Of a stretch of 64,000 nt of DNA, positions 15,605 to 24,195 are shown in pieces. The stretch spans positions 96,994 through 160,993 of the forward strand of contig DIYH01000017.1 in the NCBI GenBank assembly GCA_002435755.1, given 5' to 3'. Both the position numbers and the translations under genes were made by a program. The DNA comes from Flammeovirgaceae bacterium UBA6059. Lineage in GTDB: Bacteria > Bacteroidota > Bacteroidia > Cytophagales > Cyclobacteriaceae. The notes below the pieces were generated by a model. That model was given only the letters and a program-made list of their open reading frames with translations. It searched no databases and had not been told where the DNA came from. The stretch's first letter is position 1, and the number at the start of each line of letters is the position of its first letter.

Positions 15605-16645
15605 ATGAAGAAATCAGAAGGTCAGCAATTAAAGTACCCCTTCATTGTGGGTATAGATGTGAGTAAAGAGAGTATCGATATATGTATGATTGAAATGATC
15701 ACTCAGCATAGTAATTGTATCACTTTAACCAATACCTCTGAAGGGTATACTAAACTCAGACGCTGGCTGAAGCAGCATGGTAATGACGATCATGAGCATA
15801 CACTGTTCTGTATGGAGCATATGGGTATTTATACCAGGAACCTGGTGAAGTATCTGCTGGGCCGTGGTGGTAAGGTATGGCTAGAATCCTCACTTCATAT
15901 CAAACGAAGCATAGGTTTAGCCAGGGGCAAAAGTGACAAGATAGATGCAGAAAGGATAGCACGGTTTGCTATGCTCCATCAGCAGGAGGCGAAGCTGATA
16001 AAGCTGACCCATCCCACCTTAGAGCGTTTACAGAACCTAATGCGTCTTAGGTCAAGGCTCCTGAAGAGTAAACTCAGTCAAGAACGTGCGATAGAGGAGA
16101 TCGGTCATTTTGATAAGAAAGGGGCCATGGAGATAAGACGGCTGAGTAAGTCATCATTGGAAGGAGTAGCTAAGTCGCTCAAAAAAGTGGAAGAGAAAAT
16201 GCTGGAAGTGATCAGCATAGACAAAGAAGTCAGGTCCTTATATGAGTTGATCACCTCAGTAAAATGTGTAGGTAAGGTGTTGGCTACAGACCTGATCATC
16301 TATACACACGGATTTACCAGAATGCTGGATGGGAAGAAGCTGGCTTGCTACTGTGGAGTAGCACCCTTTGAGTATAGCAGTGGAACGAGTATCAAAGGAT
16401 CTCCGGGTACGTCAAACTTTGCCAACAAGATACTGAAGTATCATTTACATATGGCTTCCATGAGTGCGATCAGACATTGTCCTGAACTGAAGGAATATTA
16501 TCAACGAAAAAGAGAAGAAGGTAAAGGCAAGATGACCATTCTCAATGCCATTAGAAACAAGCTGCTACATCGTATTGTGGCAGTGGTGAAAAGAGGTACT
16601 CCTTATAAAGACCGAATTGTACTAAATAAAGTTGAAATGACTTGA
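15605..16645 (+). CDS. IS110-family DEDD transposase
   Basis: A 346-residue recombinase. The N-terminal RuvC-like DEDD domain starts with GIDVSKESIDICM (first catalytic Asp) and continues with FCMEHMGIYTRNL (Glu) and KSDKIDAERIA (the paired Asp residues). The C-terminal Tnp_20 domain reads VGKVLATDLIIYT and ACYCGVAPFEYSSG, then SIKGSPGTSNF with the Ser-rich block that supplies the catalytic serine, and ends with the NAIRNKLLHRIVAVV helix. Length and domain order match intact IS110 members, so the element is probably active or recently so. A single cassette-like array surrounds it. Confidence 0.95.
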   Translation: MKKSEGQQLKYPFIVGIDVSKESIDICMIEMITQHSNCITLTNTSEGYTKLRRWLKQHGNDDHEHTLFCMEHMGIYTRNLVKYLLGRGGKVWLESSLHIKRSIGLARGKSDKIDAERIARFAMLHQQEAKLIKLTHPTLERLQNLMRLRSRLLKSKLSQERAIEEIGHFDKKGAMEIRRLSKSSLEGVAKSLKKVEEKMLEVISIDKEVRSLYELITSVKCVGKVLATDLIIYTHGFTRMLDGKKLACYCGVAPFEYSSGTSIKGSPGTSNFANKILKYHLHMASMSAIRHCPELKEYYQRKREEGKGKMTILNAIRNKLLHRIVAVVKRGTPYKDRIVLNKVEMT

Positions 16646-16660
16646 CTTTACCATAGATAT

Positions 16661-16885
16661 CGACCAGCTATCGGGCGTATGTCCGCAGCTAGTGAATAGC
16701 ACTAAAGTAGTGAAATCTGCCGAAGCTCACAATGCTTCTAAATGGCGCTGCGTTCTGAAAGTGAAAAACCCTGCGAGCAGAAGTAAGTAGAAAGCACTGC
16801 CGTATCTCAGCGGTAGATATCACGATCCAGTTGCACTGAAACCAGCCAGAAAGCACTAAGACATATGCCCGATCAGCGTCTGTTA
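16661..16885 (-). repeat. attC-like site, family 1, split from its left core by IS110
   Basis: The arms AGCTATCGGGCGTATGTCC and GACATATGCCCGATCAGC and the internal region match the sites at 6363 and 10555; the right boundary is GTTAGT at 16882. The expected left TAACG is separated by the inserted IS110 element. Confidence 0.78.
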
Positions 16886-17608
16886 GTAGCCTTTTCTAAA
16901 TGGAGAAGTGATTGTCCACCATAAGCGTTTATACCATGGAATTCGGATTTCACCTAGCCAGACTATATCTGGTTCAAGAGTAACTTTCAAGTCTATAAGC
17001 TCTTTGCCAAGTTCAATTTCGGTGTTCATGAAACCAACATAAGTGAAAATCAAAACAGGATGCTTCGTTAGATTTTCTGCAGCGATTTCAAGCACAAATT
17101 TGCCATCCAAATCAGTTTCTGTTCCTAAAGTTGTTCCTTTGAGTACCACAGATACTCCGGGTAGACGTTCATTGTTATCATCCGTTACAATACCTGTTAA
17201 CGATATTGTTGAATCATTTTTTAGTTCATGAGAGGACTCAAAAGTTCGCGCACTCTTATTAGTATATTCTTGGATATAAGGAGTTGATGCGGAGTTGGAA
17301 ATAGGGGTTGCGTTAGAGTCTGTAACTGTTGCAAACCCAATCAAAAAGAACATGAAAGTCTTTAGAAGATGTTTGTTAGTTCGGTTGGATTGAATAACCC
17401 TGTCAACTTGTGATTTTCTAATTCTCCCGCACACTTTGCCGTTTGACTTCATTACAAAGTCTACAATTTCTTCCGAGCTTTTAGAAGTTAGGTCTACAAC
17501 AAGAGTTGAACATGACTGACAAAACCTAGTGTTACCACACCCAGTTAGGGAGTCCCAAGTTAAACCGCATGGATTTTTGATTGCTATATGGTTTCTATCG
17601 GATTGCAC
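16883..17608 (-). CDS. Protein with CQxC N-terminal block and carboxypeptidase-regulatory-like domain (cassette ORF)
   Basis: A 241-residue protein of a type confined largely to Bacteroidota. The N-terminal 60 residues carry CGLTW, CGNTRFCQSCSTLVVDLT and a later VCGRI, a probable metal-binding cytoplasmic module. A membrane segment follows (KTFMFFLIGFATVT, about residue 80), then an external carboxypeptidase-D-regulatory-like beta domain (SLTGIVTDDNNERLPGVSVV, then GTETDLDGKFVLEI and TYVGFMNTEIELG). It starts at GTG 17608; no ATG gives the CGLTW block. Such proteins are thought to span the inner membrane; partners are unknown. The gene ends inside its attC-like site. Confidence 0.72.
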   Translation of the reverse strand: MQSDRNHIAIKNPCGLTWDSLTGCGNTRFCQSCSTLVVDLTSKSSEEIVDFVMKSNGKVCGRIRKSQVDRVIQSNRTNKHLLKTFMFFLIGFATVTDSNATPISNSASTPYIQEYTNKSARTFESSHELKNDSTISLTGIVTDDNNERLPGVSVVLKGTTLGTETDLDGKFVLEIAAENLTKHPVLIFTYVGFMNTEIELGKELIDLKVTLEPDIVWLGEIRIPWYKRLWWTITSPFRKGY

Positions 17609-17618
17609 TAATGGCTAC

Positions 17619-17846
17619 TAACACCAAGCTAGCGAGTGGATGTCGAGAACCTGGCAATTTCTACTAAAGCTAGCGAACCTGCACCATACCTACAATTGTA
17701 TCCACGAAGCACCGCGCCGTACAGATAAATCACCAGAACTGAGACAGTTCTTCACAGGGCTGGAAAACCGATGAAGGTGTAGGAAGCGATTAGATAATAG
17801 CAAGGATGCGACCGGCAGCCTGACATCTGCGGGCTAGCGATTGTTA
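17619..17846 (-). repeat. attC-like site, family 2, first cassette
   Basis: TAACA at 17619 and GTTACC at 17843; the arms GCTAGCGAGTGGATGTC and GACATCTGCGGGCTAGC and the internal region match the sites at 11487 and 12203. Confidence 0.8.
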
Positions 17847-17853
17847 CCAGCAT

Positions 17854-18483
17854 TTATTCCTTTTCAATCAAGATATCTTCAAAAAAGAGCGTTTGTGTAC
17901 CGCGTGTCCAAACGCTGTATGACCGTTCGTTCTTAAACATCAATTGTTCACTTCCACCCATTATGTTCAGGATTCTTTTAATAACCAGATCGTCATCCAA
18001 GTTGACAATTTGAATTGCAGTTTTAAGAGTTCGCCCATCTCCAGTTGAAAGTATGGCATCCATTGTTCTTTTAAGCCGGTGTTCCAAATAGAAATCAGAA
18101 TCTTCTTGGCCCATGATATTCATGCAGGACTTAGTATTCAAAAGTGTCGTAAGTTCCACAGGGTGGTCTTGAAGAATATTGAGTCCAACCTTAATTGCTT
18201 TTTTGCATTTGCTGGTCATAATCAGGCGATCGAATTCCTTTCGACCTGGAATAGTCAATGTGAGTGATTTGTCCCCTTCTTGGAAGATTTGACCATAGTA
18301 CAAATGTTTACAATCTTCTATTGTAAGATTCTGTGGTTCTTTTTGGACTTTATCTAATAAGACAGGGTAATAAAATTGTGATGTGCTGTCTTGAACCGAC
18401 GCGCCAATTCCTGACATAAAATTGTTCTGACCGAGTCCTTGAAGACACTGCAAGAGCGAGAGTGTAAGTAAGATGGATTTCAC
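17854..18483 (-). CDS. Secreted hypothetical protein (recombinase-proximal cassette ORF)
   Basis: A 209-residue protein with a signal peptide (MKSILLTLSLLQCLQGLGQ), starting at GTG 18483. The middle has a helical KEFDRLIMTSKCKKAIKVGL segment and an LTTLLNTKSCM segment. I do not recognise the family. It is the cassette next to the recombinase, where the newest insertion is expected in an integron. Its start is 24 bases from a TAACG at 18507 that marks the junction with the putative attI region. Confidence 0.62.
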   Translation of the reverse strand: MKSILLTLSLLQCLQGLGQNNFMSGIGASVQDSTSQFYYPVLLDKVQKEPQNLTIEDCKHLYYGQIFQEGDKSLTLTIPGRKEFDRLIMTSKCKKAIKVGLNILQDHPVELTTLLNTKSCMNIMGQEDSDFYLEHRLKRTMDAILSTGDGRTLKTAIQIVNLDDDLVIKRILNIMGGSEQLMFKNERSYSVWTRGTQTLFFEDILIEKE

Positions 18484-18610
18484 TATTACGTTCCGGAAAT
18501 TGCTTGTAACGTCTATATAAATGCAACTTAGTGAATATACACTTTTTAACCACCCAATTTGGTATTGTAATCAGCTATTAGATTCAATAATTCTGTAGAC
18601 TTGATCTCAA
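18484..18610. promoter_or_regulatory. attI-like junction and divergent promoter region
   Basis: The first cassette ends at TAACG 18507-18511 with no second palindromic arm, so the remaining 100 bases up to the recombinase ATG take the place of attI. In integrons this segment also holds the cassette promoter Pc and the intI promoter. I cannot pick a certain -7/-33 pair. Confidence 0.5.
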
Positions 18611-19438
18611 ATGAGTAAAGCTGATTTACGGAAAATAATGGAAGTTAAACGCTATAGTGAAAACACGATTCTCACCTATTGCTCTTTAATTTCCAAAATT
18701 GAGCGTGAACTGAATATGCCTATCAACCGACTTTCTGAAACCGATCTTCATGGCTATGTATATTCACAAATTCATAGTAAAAAAATTTCTAGATCTACCC
18801 AAAAGCAATTAGTAAATGCCCTAAAGTTGTATTTTTCAGAAGTTGAAGGAATAGAGACTAACTTCCGTTTTCTACTACCGAGAAAGAGTGATTTCGTTCT
18901 TCCAGAAGTCCTGAGCAAAAGAGAAGTTTATGCTATCTTAAGGAAAGCAAAGAACGTTAAACATAAAGCGATATTAGCTTTGCTGTACAGCTCAGGTTTG
19001 AGAATTGGGGAAGTCATTAAGCTTCAAGTTAAAAGTATTGATTCTGATCGGATGACCATTCTCATAATTGGAGGTAAAGGGGTAAAAGACAGATTAGTGC
19101 CATTGAGTCAAAATCTGTTAATTATTTTAAGAGAGTACTACAAGAAATATAAACCAAAAAAATACTTATTCGAAGGCCAGAATAGTCCTCAATATTCGAG
19201 TTCATCGGCTAATCAGTTCATCAAAAAATATTCGAATAGAGCGGGAGTTAAGAAGAAAGTAACCGCGCATACTTTTCGGCATAGTTACGCAACACATTTG
19301 TTAGAAAATGGTACAGATATCAGGATTATACAGAAATTACTGGGCCATAATAGTATCAAGACGACTATGATTTACACTCACGTAGCAGAACAAAGTATAC
19401 TATCAATACAAAGTCCATTTGATAACCTAAATATTTGA
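18611..19438 (+). CDS. Tyrosine recombinase, candidate integrase of the cassette array (XerC/D-like)
   Basis: A 275-residue recombinase with an N-terminal SAM-like core-binding domain (about 5-80) and a complete catalytic domain: Arg131 (SSGLRIGE), Lys156 (GGKGVKD), His220 and Arg223 (HTFRHS), His246 (LLGHNS) and Tyr255 (MIYTHV). The extra helix (IntI patch) that marks integron integrases between Lys and the HxxR box is absent, so by sequence it is XerC/D-like and belongs to a recombinase type common in Bacteroidota. It is transcribed away from the cassettes with a 127-bp gap, exactly the arrangement of intI, attI and cassettes in integrons. A role in cassette insertion is inferred from this position. 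Confidence 0.85.
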   Translation: MSKADLRKIMEVKRYSENTILTYCSLISKIERELNMPINRLSETDLHGYVYSQIHSKKISRSTQKQLVNALKLYFSEVEGIETNFRFLLPRKSDFVLPEVLSKREVYAILRKAKNVKHKAILALLYSSGLRIGEVIKLQVKSIDSDRMTILIIGGKGVKDRLVPLSQNLLIILREYYKKYKPKKYLFEGQNSPQYSSSSANQFIKKYSNRAGVKKKVTAHTFRHSYATHLLENGTDIRIIQKLLGHNSIKTTMIYTHVAEQSILSIQSPFDNLNI

Positions 19439-19601
19439 AACGGCTGCTTATGAAATAGCTGTGATAATAGAAAAACCCAATAATTCATCAAAGTCGATTG
19501 ACCGTCAATTATCACTTCTTTGGTTTCAGTGGTCAATTTTTCTTGATTTTTTGTCCGAGAATACCTAATAATCAGACAGTTATATTTCACAAAGGACTGT
19601 C

Positions 19602-20198
19602 ATGAGCAAAACTGAGATATCACTTTATAATCTTCGTGGAGAACGAAAATATCTAAACCTGGAGGAACGGCTTCGATTTGTTGAGGCTGCCAATGATCAA
19701 GTCGCGAAAGTGCGCTTATTCTGTCTGCTGCTCTACTACACGGGAGCGCGTATCACCGAGGTGCACAATCTTGTGCCGCGTGGTCTTGATCATGCGAACG
19801 GGTCTGTTATTATTGAAACACTAAAAAAGAGAAGGAAAGGCATTTTCCGTGAAATCCCTGTACCACACTTCCTACTCAAGGATTTGCAGTTCTATATCAT
19901 TGATAATCAAATTAATATCAGTAATAGACTGTGGCCATTTTCGTTGCGAACTGCATCTAGAAAAATCAAGGCGGTCATGACAATGGCCAATATTGACGGT
20001 GTTAAAAGCAGTGCGAGAGGCCTGCGTCACGGCTTTGCTGTGCATGCAGTGACCCTGGCACCACTCACGCTAGTAAAAAAATGGCTTGGACATAGTCGGT
20101 TGGAGACTACTGAGATTTATCTCAATGTTATGGGTAATGAAGAGCGTGAATTTTCACGTAAAGTTTGGGGAATAGAGGAATTGAGGGCTACTGGATGA
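19602..20198 (+). CDS. Minimal tyrosine recombinase (catalytic domain only)
   Basis: A 198-residue protein that begins directly in the catalytic domain: Arg in YYTGARITEVHNL, Lys-rich LKKRRKG, HxxR-like RGLRHGFAVHA, LGHSRLETTEIYLNV with the nucleophilic Tyr. The N-terminal core-binding domain is lacking, as in some short proteobacterial transposon resolvases and recombinases. Its stop overlaps the ATG of a small ORF (ATGA). It may be a regulator or accessory recombinase of a transposon no longer intact. Confidence 0.8.
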   Translation: MSKTEISLYNLRGERKYLNLEERLRFVEAANDQVAKVRLFCLLLYYTGARITEVHNLVPRGLDHANGSVIIETLKKRRKGIFREIPVPHFLLKDLQFYIIDNQINISNRLWPFSLRTASRKIKAVMTMANIDGVKSSARGLRHGFAVHAVTLAPLTLVKKWLGHSRLETTEIYLNVMGNEEREFSRKVWGIEELRATG

Positions 20199-20401
20199 AG
20201 AAACAGGACGTATCTATTCATAATGAAATTCACGCAATAGAGGACGAGCTTATCCAGCTTTCCGGACTTTTGGAGGCGCTACAGCTCATTGAGATTGAAA
20301 ATGAGGCTACACTCTGCCTTATCAATGCCATTGACCACCAGCTTAAGCAGGTCAAGCATAATTTTTATGGGCACTGGAAAGCGCTGTTCGATAAGAAATA
20401 A
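20195..20401 (+). CDS. Small helical protein coupled to the minimal recombinase
   Basis: A 68-residue acidic, helical protein (IHNEIHAIEDELIQLSGLLE, then ENEATLCLINAIDHQLKQV). The ATG at 20195 overlaps the recombinase stop (ATGA), which indicates translational coupling. No family recognised; it could be a partner or antagonist of the recombinase. Confidence 0.55.
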   Translation: MKKQDVSIHNEIHAIEDELIQLSGLLEALQLIEIENEATLCLINAIDHQLKQVKHNFYGHWKALFDKK

Positions 20402-20529
20402 GAAGAGCTTAATGTAAATCTTTTACGTTTTCAACGTTACTAGAGCAGAGATAAAGGCCATTATTAAGTTGATTTGTAGGTCGCATATCCCAGTGCGGCC
20501 TATGTTTTCGCCATCATCAATGTCACGAA

Positions 20530-21230
20530 GAACTTGACTTTGTCTTGAAATGACTACGGCAGAACTTTGAAGCCAGCTATCTAAACGCCCCATAACATCA
20601 AAAGCAGCGGTAAGAGTAATCGAGGGATTGTCGCATCAAGCTTTCCTGAAGTACAAAAATTCGGGGTACGGCTTAGCACGCCATCGCGCTTAGCGTTGCG
20701 TTTATGCCCGAATGCAACACTTCTTAAGTGGAACTTTGATTTGTTCTCTAATATGTCCGAGACGGTGAATGACATCATTCTGGATAAGGCTCCGGTTAAT
20801 GAGCGTGCGACGATGGATGAGTTTTACCTTGATATGACGGGTCTAGATCGTTTTTTCGGTGCGCATCAATTCACTAAAGAATAGCCGCTGAAATTACCCA
20901 TGAAACAGGCTTATCGCTTTCCTATAGCCTTAGTATCAATAAGAAAGTGGCTAAAATGGCAACCAATCATATGAGACTCTATGGGTCTTTAACGGTTGAA
21001 AAACCGCAAGTGCAACCTTTCCTTGATCCGCAGAGTATCAGGAATATACCACAGGTGGGGGATGTGACTTATAAGCTCTTGCGTACTTGAATTGGTCAGG
21101 TCTTTTAAAACCGAAAGCCAAACCAATAAAATGAGATCCATTGAGGGAGACATGGGCTTAAGAACAAGACTTATATCTACCAAGGCCCCTTTCAATTGCT
21201 AAGAACGATTAAATGGTGACGTAAATATGC
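20530..21230 (+). pseudogene. Decayed Y-family DNA polymerase (DinB/Pol IV-like)
   Basis: Fragments of a DinB-type polymerase can be read in changing frames: GKSNRGIV near 20610, then LRLCPNATLL, SETVNDIILDKAP, MDEFYLDMTGLDRFFG near 20695-20865, then SYSLSINKKVAKMATN and IRNIPQVGDVTYKLLRT near 20930-21090. The order matches an intact polymerase, including the catalytic-palm DEFYLD block, but the frame is broken by stops and shifts. It is a non-functional remnant of a translesion polymerase. Confidence 0.75.
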
Positions 21231-21284
21231 ACTTGTAATTTGCAACAGTTAGCCACTGGTTGAACTAAATAATACTAGGCTATG

Positions 21285-22640
21285 CTACTTCCTATATTCG
21301 CCAACGCCAAATACACCATTTTTTAAATGTACGGAATCGCCAACATTCCAATTGAGAATACGAGTAGATCCATTAGGCATAATTTTGTTAGTAATGTGCG
21401 TTTCGTAGTATGACTCACCGGTCTTTGCTACGCTTCCTGGTTCACGCCACCAATGGGCATACGGCAGGAAGTGCTTGGGTTGAACGATATCTAAAAAATG
21501 CTGCATTCCATCTGGTCCGAAAGTCATTTTTTTTCCGTCGGGCCATCGATTAGGGTCTTCCAAGATATCTTGAGGGAAGCAAAAAAGATATCTACCTGAT
21601 CCATCAATTGCTCCTGGACGCCAACCAAAGATGCCGAGATTACTCATGACTAAATCGATACCAGATGCATATTCATTTCCTAAGTGCGCGATATCAACCA
21701 TCGAGTGACCATATTCCTGTCCTGAGTCAATTAGTATCCACGTCTTAAAACCATTTGAATCGACAATGAACGTATTAGCATTATTCCTAAAATTCTCAAA
21801 AGGAGATTCAAAGTCTAACCAAGGTTGTTCTCCGAAAAATGGCATACTGGTAATTTTCATATCCTTTAGTTCTATGGACTTGTAACATTCAGCCTCTATA
21901 ACGTTAGTGAAACCTGCATCTCTCAGAAGAGATGCCATATTTACACTTAACATTGTGGTATTGGATTTTGGCAATACTATAGTTGTATCGGTAGGGAACT
22001 GCATTAGACTCAACAATGAAAAGTGGTCATTATGAGAATGAGAAATAAGAATTACGTCAACTTGGGGAAGGTCTTGAGGATGTAACCAACTATCCCGTAC
22101 TCCGTAAACAGGATCGGTTAATAAAACACAATCAGATGATTTGAACAAGAGAGATGCATGTTGTAGTCGATAAACCCCTTCATTTTTAAAATGATTTCTT
22201 TGATTCTCTTGAGATCTAACCAGTATTTTTTTGCCAAGCAGGAATCTTGCAATTTCATTACTCTGACTGGAGTCTTCTTCATCAAGCCAGTCTCCAGATA
22301 CAGCCTTTCTAAGCTCAACTAAGTCCTGTTTATTTACAATGTTGACCGCGTCGACACTGTCGCCTTGGCGAAAGGCAAACCTACAAGGATACTCGCTTTC
22401 TGGGAAAGCGGCACGGCGTGGAACTACTAGCTCATAATTGTCCCTTTGGCCTTCAACAAAAAAGTTCTGCACAGATTTATCCAATGCCATCTTATCTATA
22501 GCGCCCAGGATGCTTGAAGATGATGTCAGTTGATTTCTGAGTTCTCCAAGGTCAAGACCATATAAAACATTGGTCGGTATTAAGCTTCCATAATGCTGAA
22601 TAAACTCTGTATCCGAATTAAACCTGTATTCCCTGTTCAT
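21285..22640 (-). CDS. Metallo-beta-lactamase-fold hydrolase (NAPE-PLD/UlaG-like)
   Basis: A 451-residue protein. Residues about 160-370 hold an MBL-fold domain: a TDPVYG strand, the metal-binding HSHNDH signature, a LIDSGQEYGHS segment carrying a further metal ligand, and HFLPYAHWW near the end. The order fits the lipid/cofactor-type MBL hydrolases. The first 150 residues are unique and include a GLDLGELRNQL helix and PRRAAFPESEYPCRFAF. It is the last gene on the minus strand of the peptide cluster, separated from the exporter by about 2.6 kb, so its link to the peptide is uncertain. No signal peptide. Confidence 0.75.
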   Translation of the reverse strand: MNREYRFNSDTEFIQHYGSLIPTNVLYGLDLGELRNQLTSSSSILGAIDKMALDKSVQNFFVEGQRDNYELVVPRRAAFPESEYPCRFAFRQGDSVDAVNIVNKQDLVELRKAVSGDWLDEEDSSQSNEIARFLLGKKILVRSQENQRNHFKNEGVYRLQHASLLFKSSDCVLLTDPVYGVRDSWLHPQDLPQVDVILISHSHNDHFSLLSLMQFPTDTTIVLPKSNTTMLSVNMASLLRDAGFTNVIEAECYKSIELKDMKITSMPFFGEQPWLDFESPFENFRNNANTFIVDSNGFKTWILIDSGQEYGHSMVDIAHLGNEYASGIDLVMSNLGIFGWRPGAIDGSGRYLFCFPQDILEDPNRWPDGKKMTFGPDGMQHFLDIVQPKHFLPYAHWWREPGSVAKTGESYYETHITNKIMPNGSTRILNWNVGDSVHLKNGVFGVGEYRK

Positions 22641-22737
22641 TTCGTTCTTTTTAAATGATTAAAGTGTAGTCCATTTGATTCTAATATTCATTCACTTGTT
22701 CTTAATTCTTCTATTGGTTTCTTTTTAACAATTGGAC

Positions 22738-22989
22738 TTAAGAAAAGAGAACAGCGCATAGAATCTCAGAGACCATACTAGACATTAACGCTAAAGGGAG
22801 TAGATAAGAAAGCAGTTCTATTCCACTAAAGAAGTTGTTCGACCGATAGACAGAATAGTAAGCTACCGCCAATACATTCATTACAAATGAAATGAGTATC
22901 ATAAAAATTACATTTTCACACACGACTCGATTATGTCTAACCGGTCCGTACCTAGAATTCTTCTTAACACAGACGACTTTTTTTGGCAT
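22738..22989 (-). CDS. Small two-TM membrane protein
   Basis: An 83-residue protein from ATG 22989 with two hydrophobic segments (FMILISFVMNVLAVAYYSVY; LLSYLLPLALMSSMVSEILC). A longer start at 23031 is open but adds an unusual N-terminus. It overlaps the small upstream gene 22964-23227 by 26 bases. The sequence is plausible as a membrane protein; no function can be given. Confidence 0.4.
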   Translation of the reverse strand: MPKKVVCVKKNSRYGPVRHNRVVCENVIFMILISFVMNVLAVAYYSVYRSNNFFSGIELLSYLLPLALMSSMVSEILCAVLFS

Positions 22990-23227
22990 TGCGGACTCTA
23001 CCAAAGCACTCGTTAAAACCAAACACGGCAAGATATGAGGAAGCTAAAGAAATCTCAATTATATAATCCTCTGGCCGATAACTAAAATCGAAATTTAGAA
23101 CCTGAATCTGTACGGCCTCAATCACCAACGGCGTTTGTGAGATAAGTGACTTTTTTAAGAATCTTTCCGCAGCCGCGACCTTACTCTCTTCACCTAAAAG
23201 TCCTAAGTACAACGACTCCAACAACAT
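22964..23227 (-). CDS. Small hypothetical protein
   Basis: An 87-residue protein (MLLESLYLGLLGEESKVAAA and on) with a helical first half and a DFSYRPEDYIIEISLASSYL segment. It overlaps the membrane-protein gene 22738-22989 in another frame. Composition is protein-like, but there is no family match by eye, so it may be spurious. Confidence 0.35.
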   Translation of the reverse strand: MLLESLYLGLLGEESKVAAAERFLKKSLISQTPLVIEAVQIQVLNFDFSYRPEDYIIEISLASSYLAVFGFNECFGRVRNAKKSRLC

Positions 23228-24195
23228 AAATAATAAAGTATTTCTTTAATACAAGTTGGGTGGGGTTAGAAACTTATCATATCAATTACAAAACATTTAA
23301 CATAAATATTATGCAAAATACATCAATTATAATGATTTAGAAAATAATTATGTTGACAAGGTACGTGGTTGTGATTCACTTTAATCACTTCTTCTCAATT
23401 AATATAGAACAAAGAAATGGTTCACTGATAGTGAGTTTGAATTGCTCTTTGTACAGAATAGAGCGATTCGATTGAGTATTCATAATTAGGTTTACAATCT
23501 CCTTAGAATAAAGTTCTTCACCTCTGGATGATCAAAAAACACTACATATACCATTAGTAGGGTCCCGCCAATTATGTAGCAAATCAACAGTTTTTCGTCA
23601 GAGTAGAATCAAACAACTACAAGAATGATGTAGAATAAGTACAAAATATTTGTAGAAATAAAAGAGTTGAGCTAATGAGAAATCAGTTTTAATCACAGAA
23701 TCTAGTTGCCATAAAGAAAAGTTGAAACGCTTTAAGTCTCTCAAATAAATAAAAAGAGCAACTATAAGATGATGATGGATTTTATTTACTAATGATATAT
23801 CTCAAAATCAAGAATATCGTCGCTTTTCGATTTTATGACAGGGCAAAGTTCAACGTTTTATCTGAAGAAATATTCTCATTAAACTACCTTCACTCGTATG
23901 GTCCCTAATAACAAACACAAAGTCACCAGAAATCAAGATAACAGGCTGAAATGCATAAGGTCGTCAGTGTCAAAACAAGGAAATCGTCAATCTTCCGCAA
24001 GTAAACATCGAACTGTTTTGTAGGTCGGCAGACTTTGAACTAGATCTTTCAGGAGTATTGCTACCTCAACTCTAAGAGCCAATTTAGAGAGGGTTTGAAC
24101 ATTTTCCATTTTACTCATGCGTATAGCACGTCTAATAAATCTCTTTGCAGGAATAACGGGTTTGGAAAATTAAGAATAATGTGACGCCGAAATGG
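23228..24195. other. Long AT-rich non-coding region
   Basis: Nearly 1 kb with no convincing ORF on either strand and many stops in all frames. I see no RNA gene. It may be decayed sequence between the peptide cluster and the metallo-hydrolase. Confidence 0.5.

Larger units (their letters stand above)
15393..16660 (+). mobile_element. IS110-family insertion sequence inserted at an attC-like core
   Basis: A single DEDD transposase gene with about 210 bases of non-coding sequence on its left and about 15 on its right, and no terminal inverted repeats, as expected for the IS110 group. On the left the cassette boundary reads GTGCTAAC; on the right, family 1 attC sequence resumes at CGACCAGCTATCGGGC. 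Joining the two flanks recreates TAAC|GACCAGC, so the element sits exactly at the recombination core. The ends are given to within a few bases. Confidence 0.75.

Noticed and set aside
18611..19438. Calling the recombinase IntI
   Set aside because: The IntI-specific extra segment is absent between the Lys strand and HTFRHS, so it is named XerC/D-like even though its position is that of intI.
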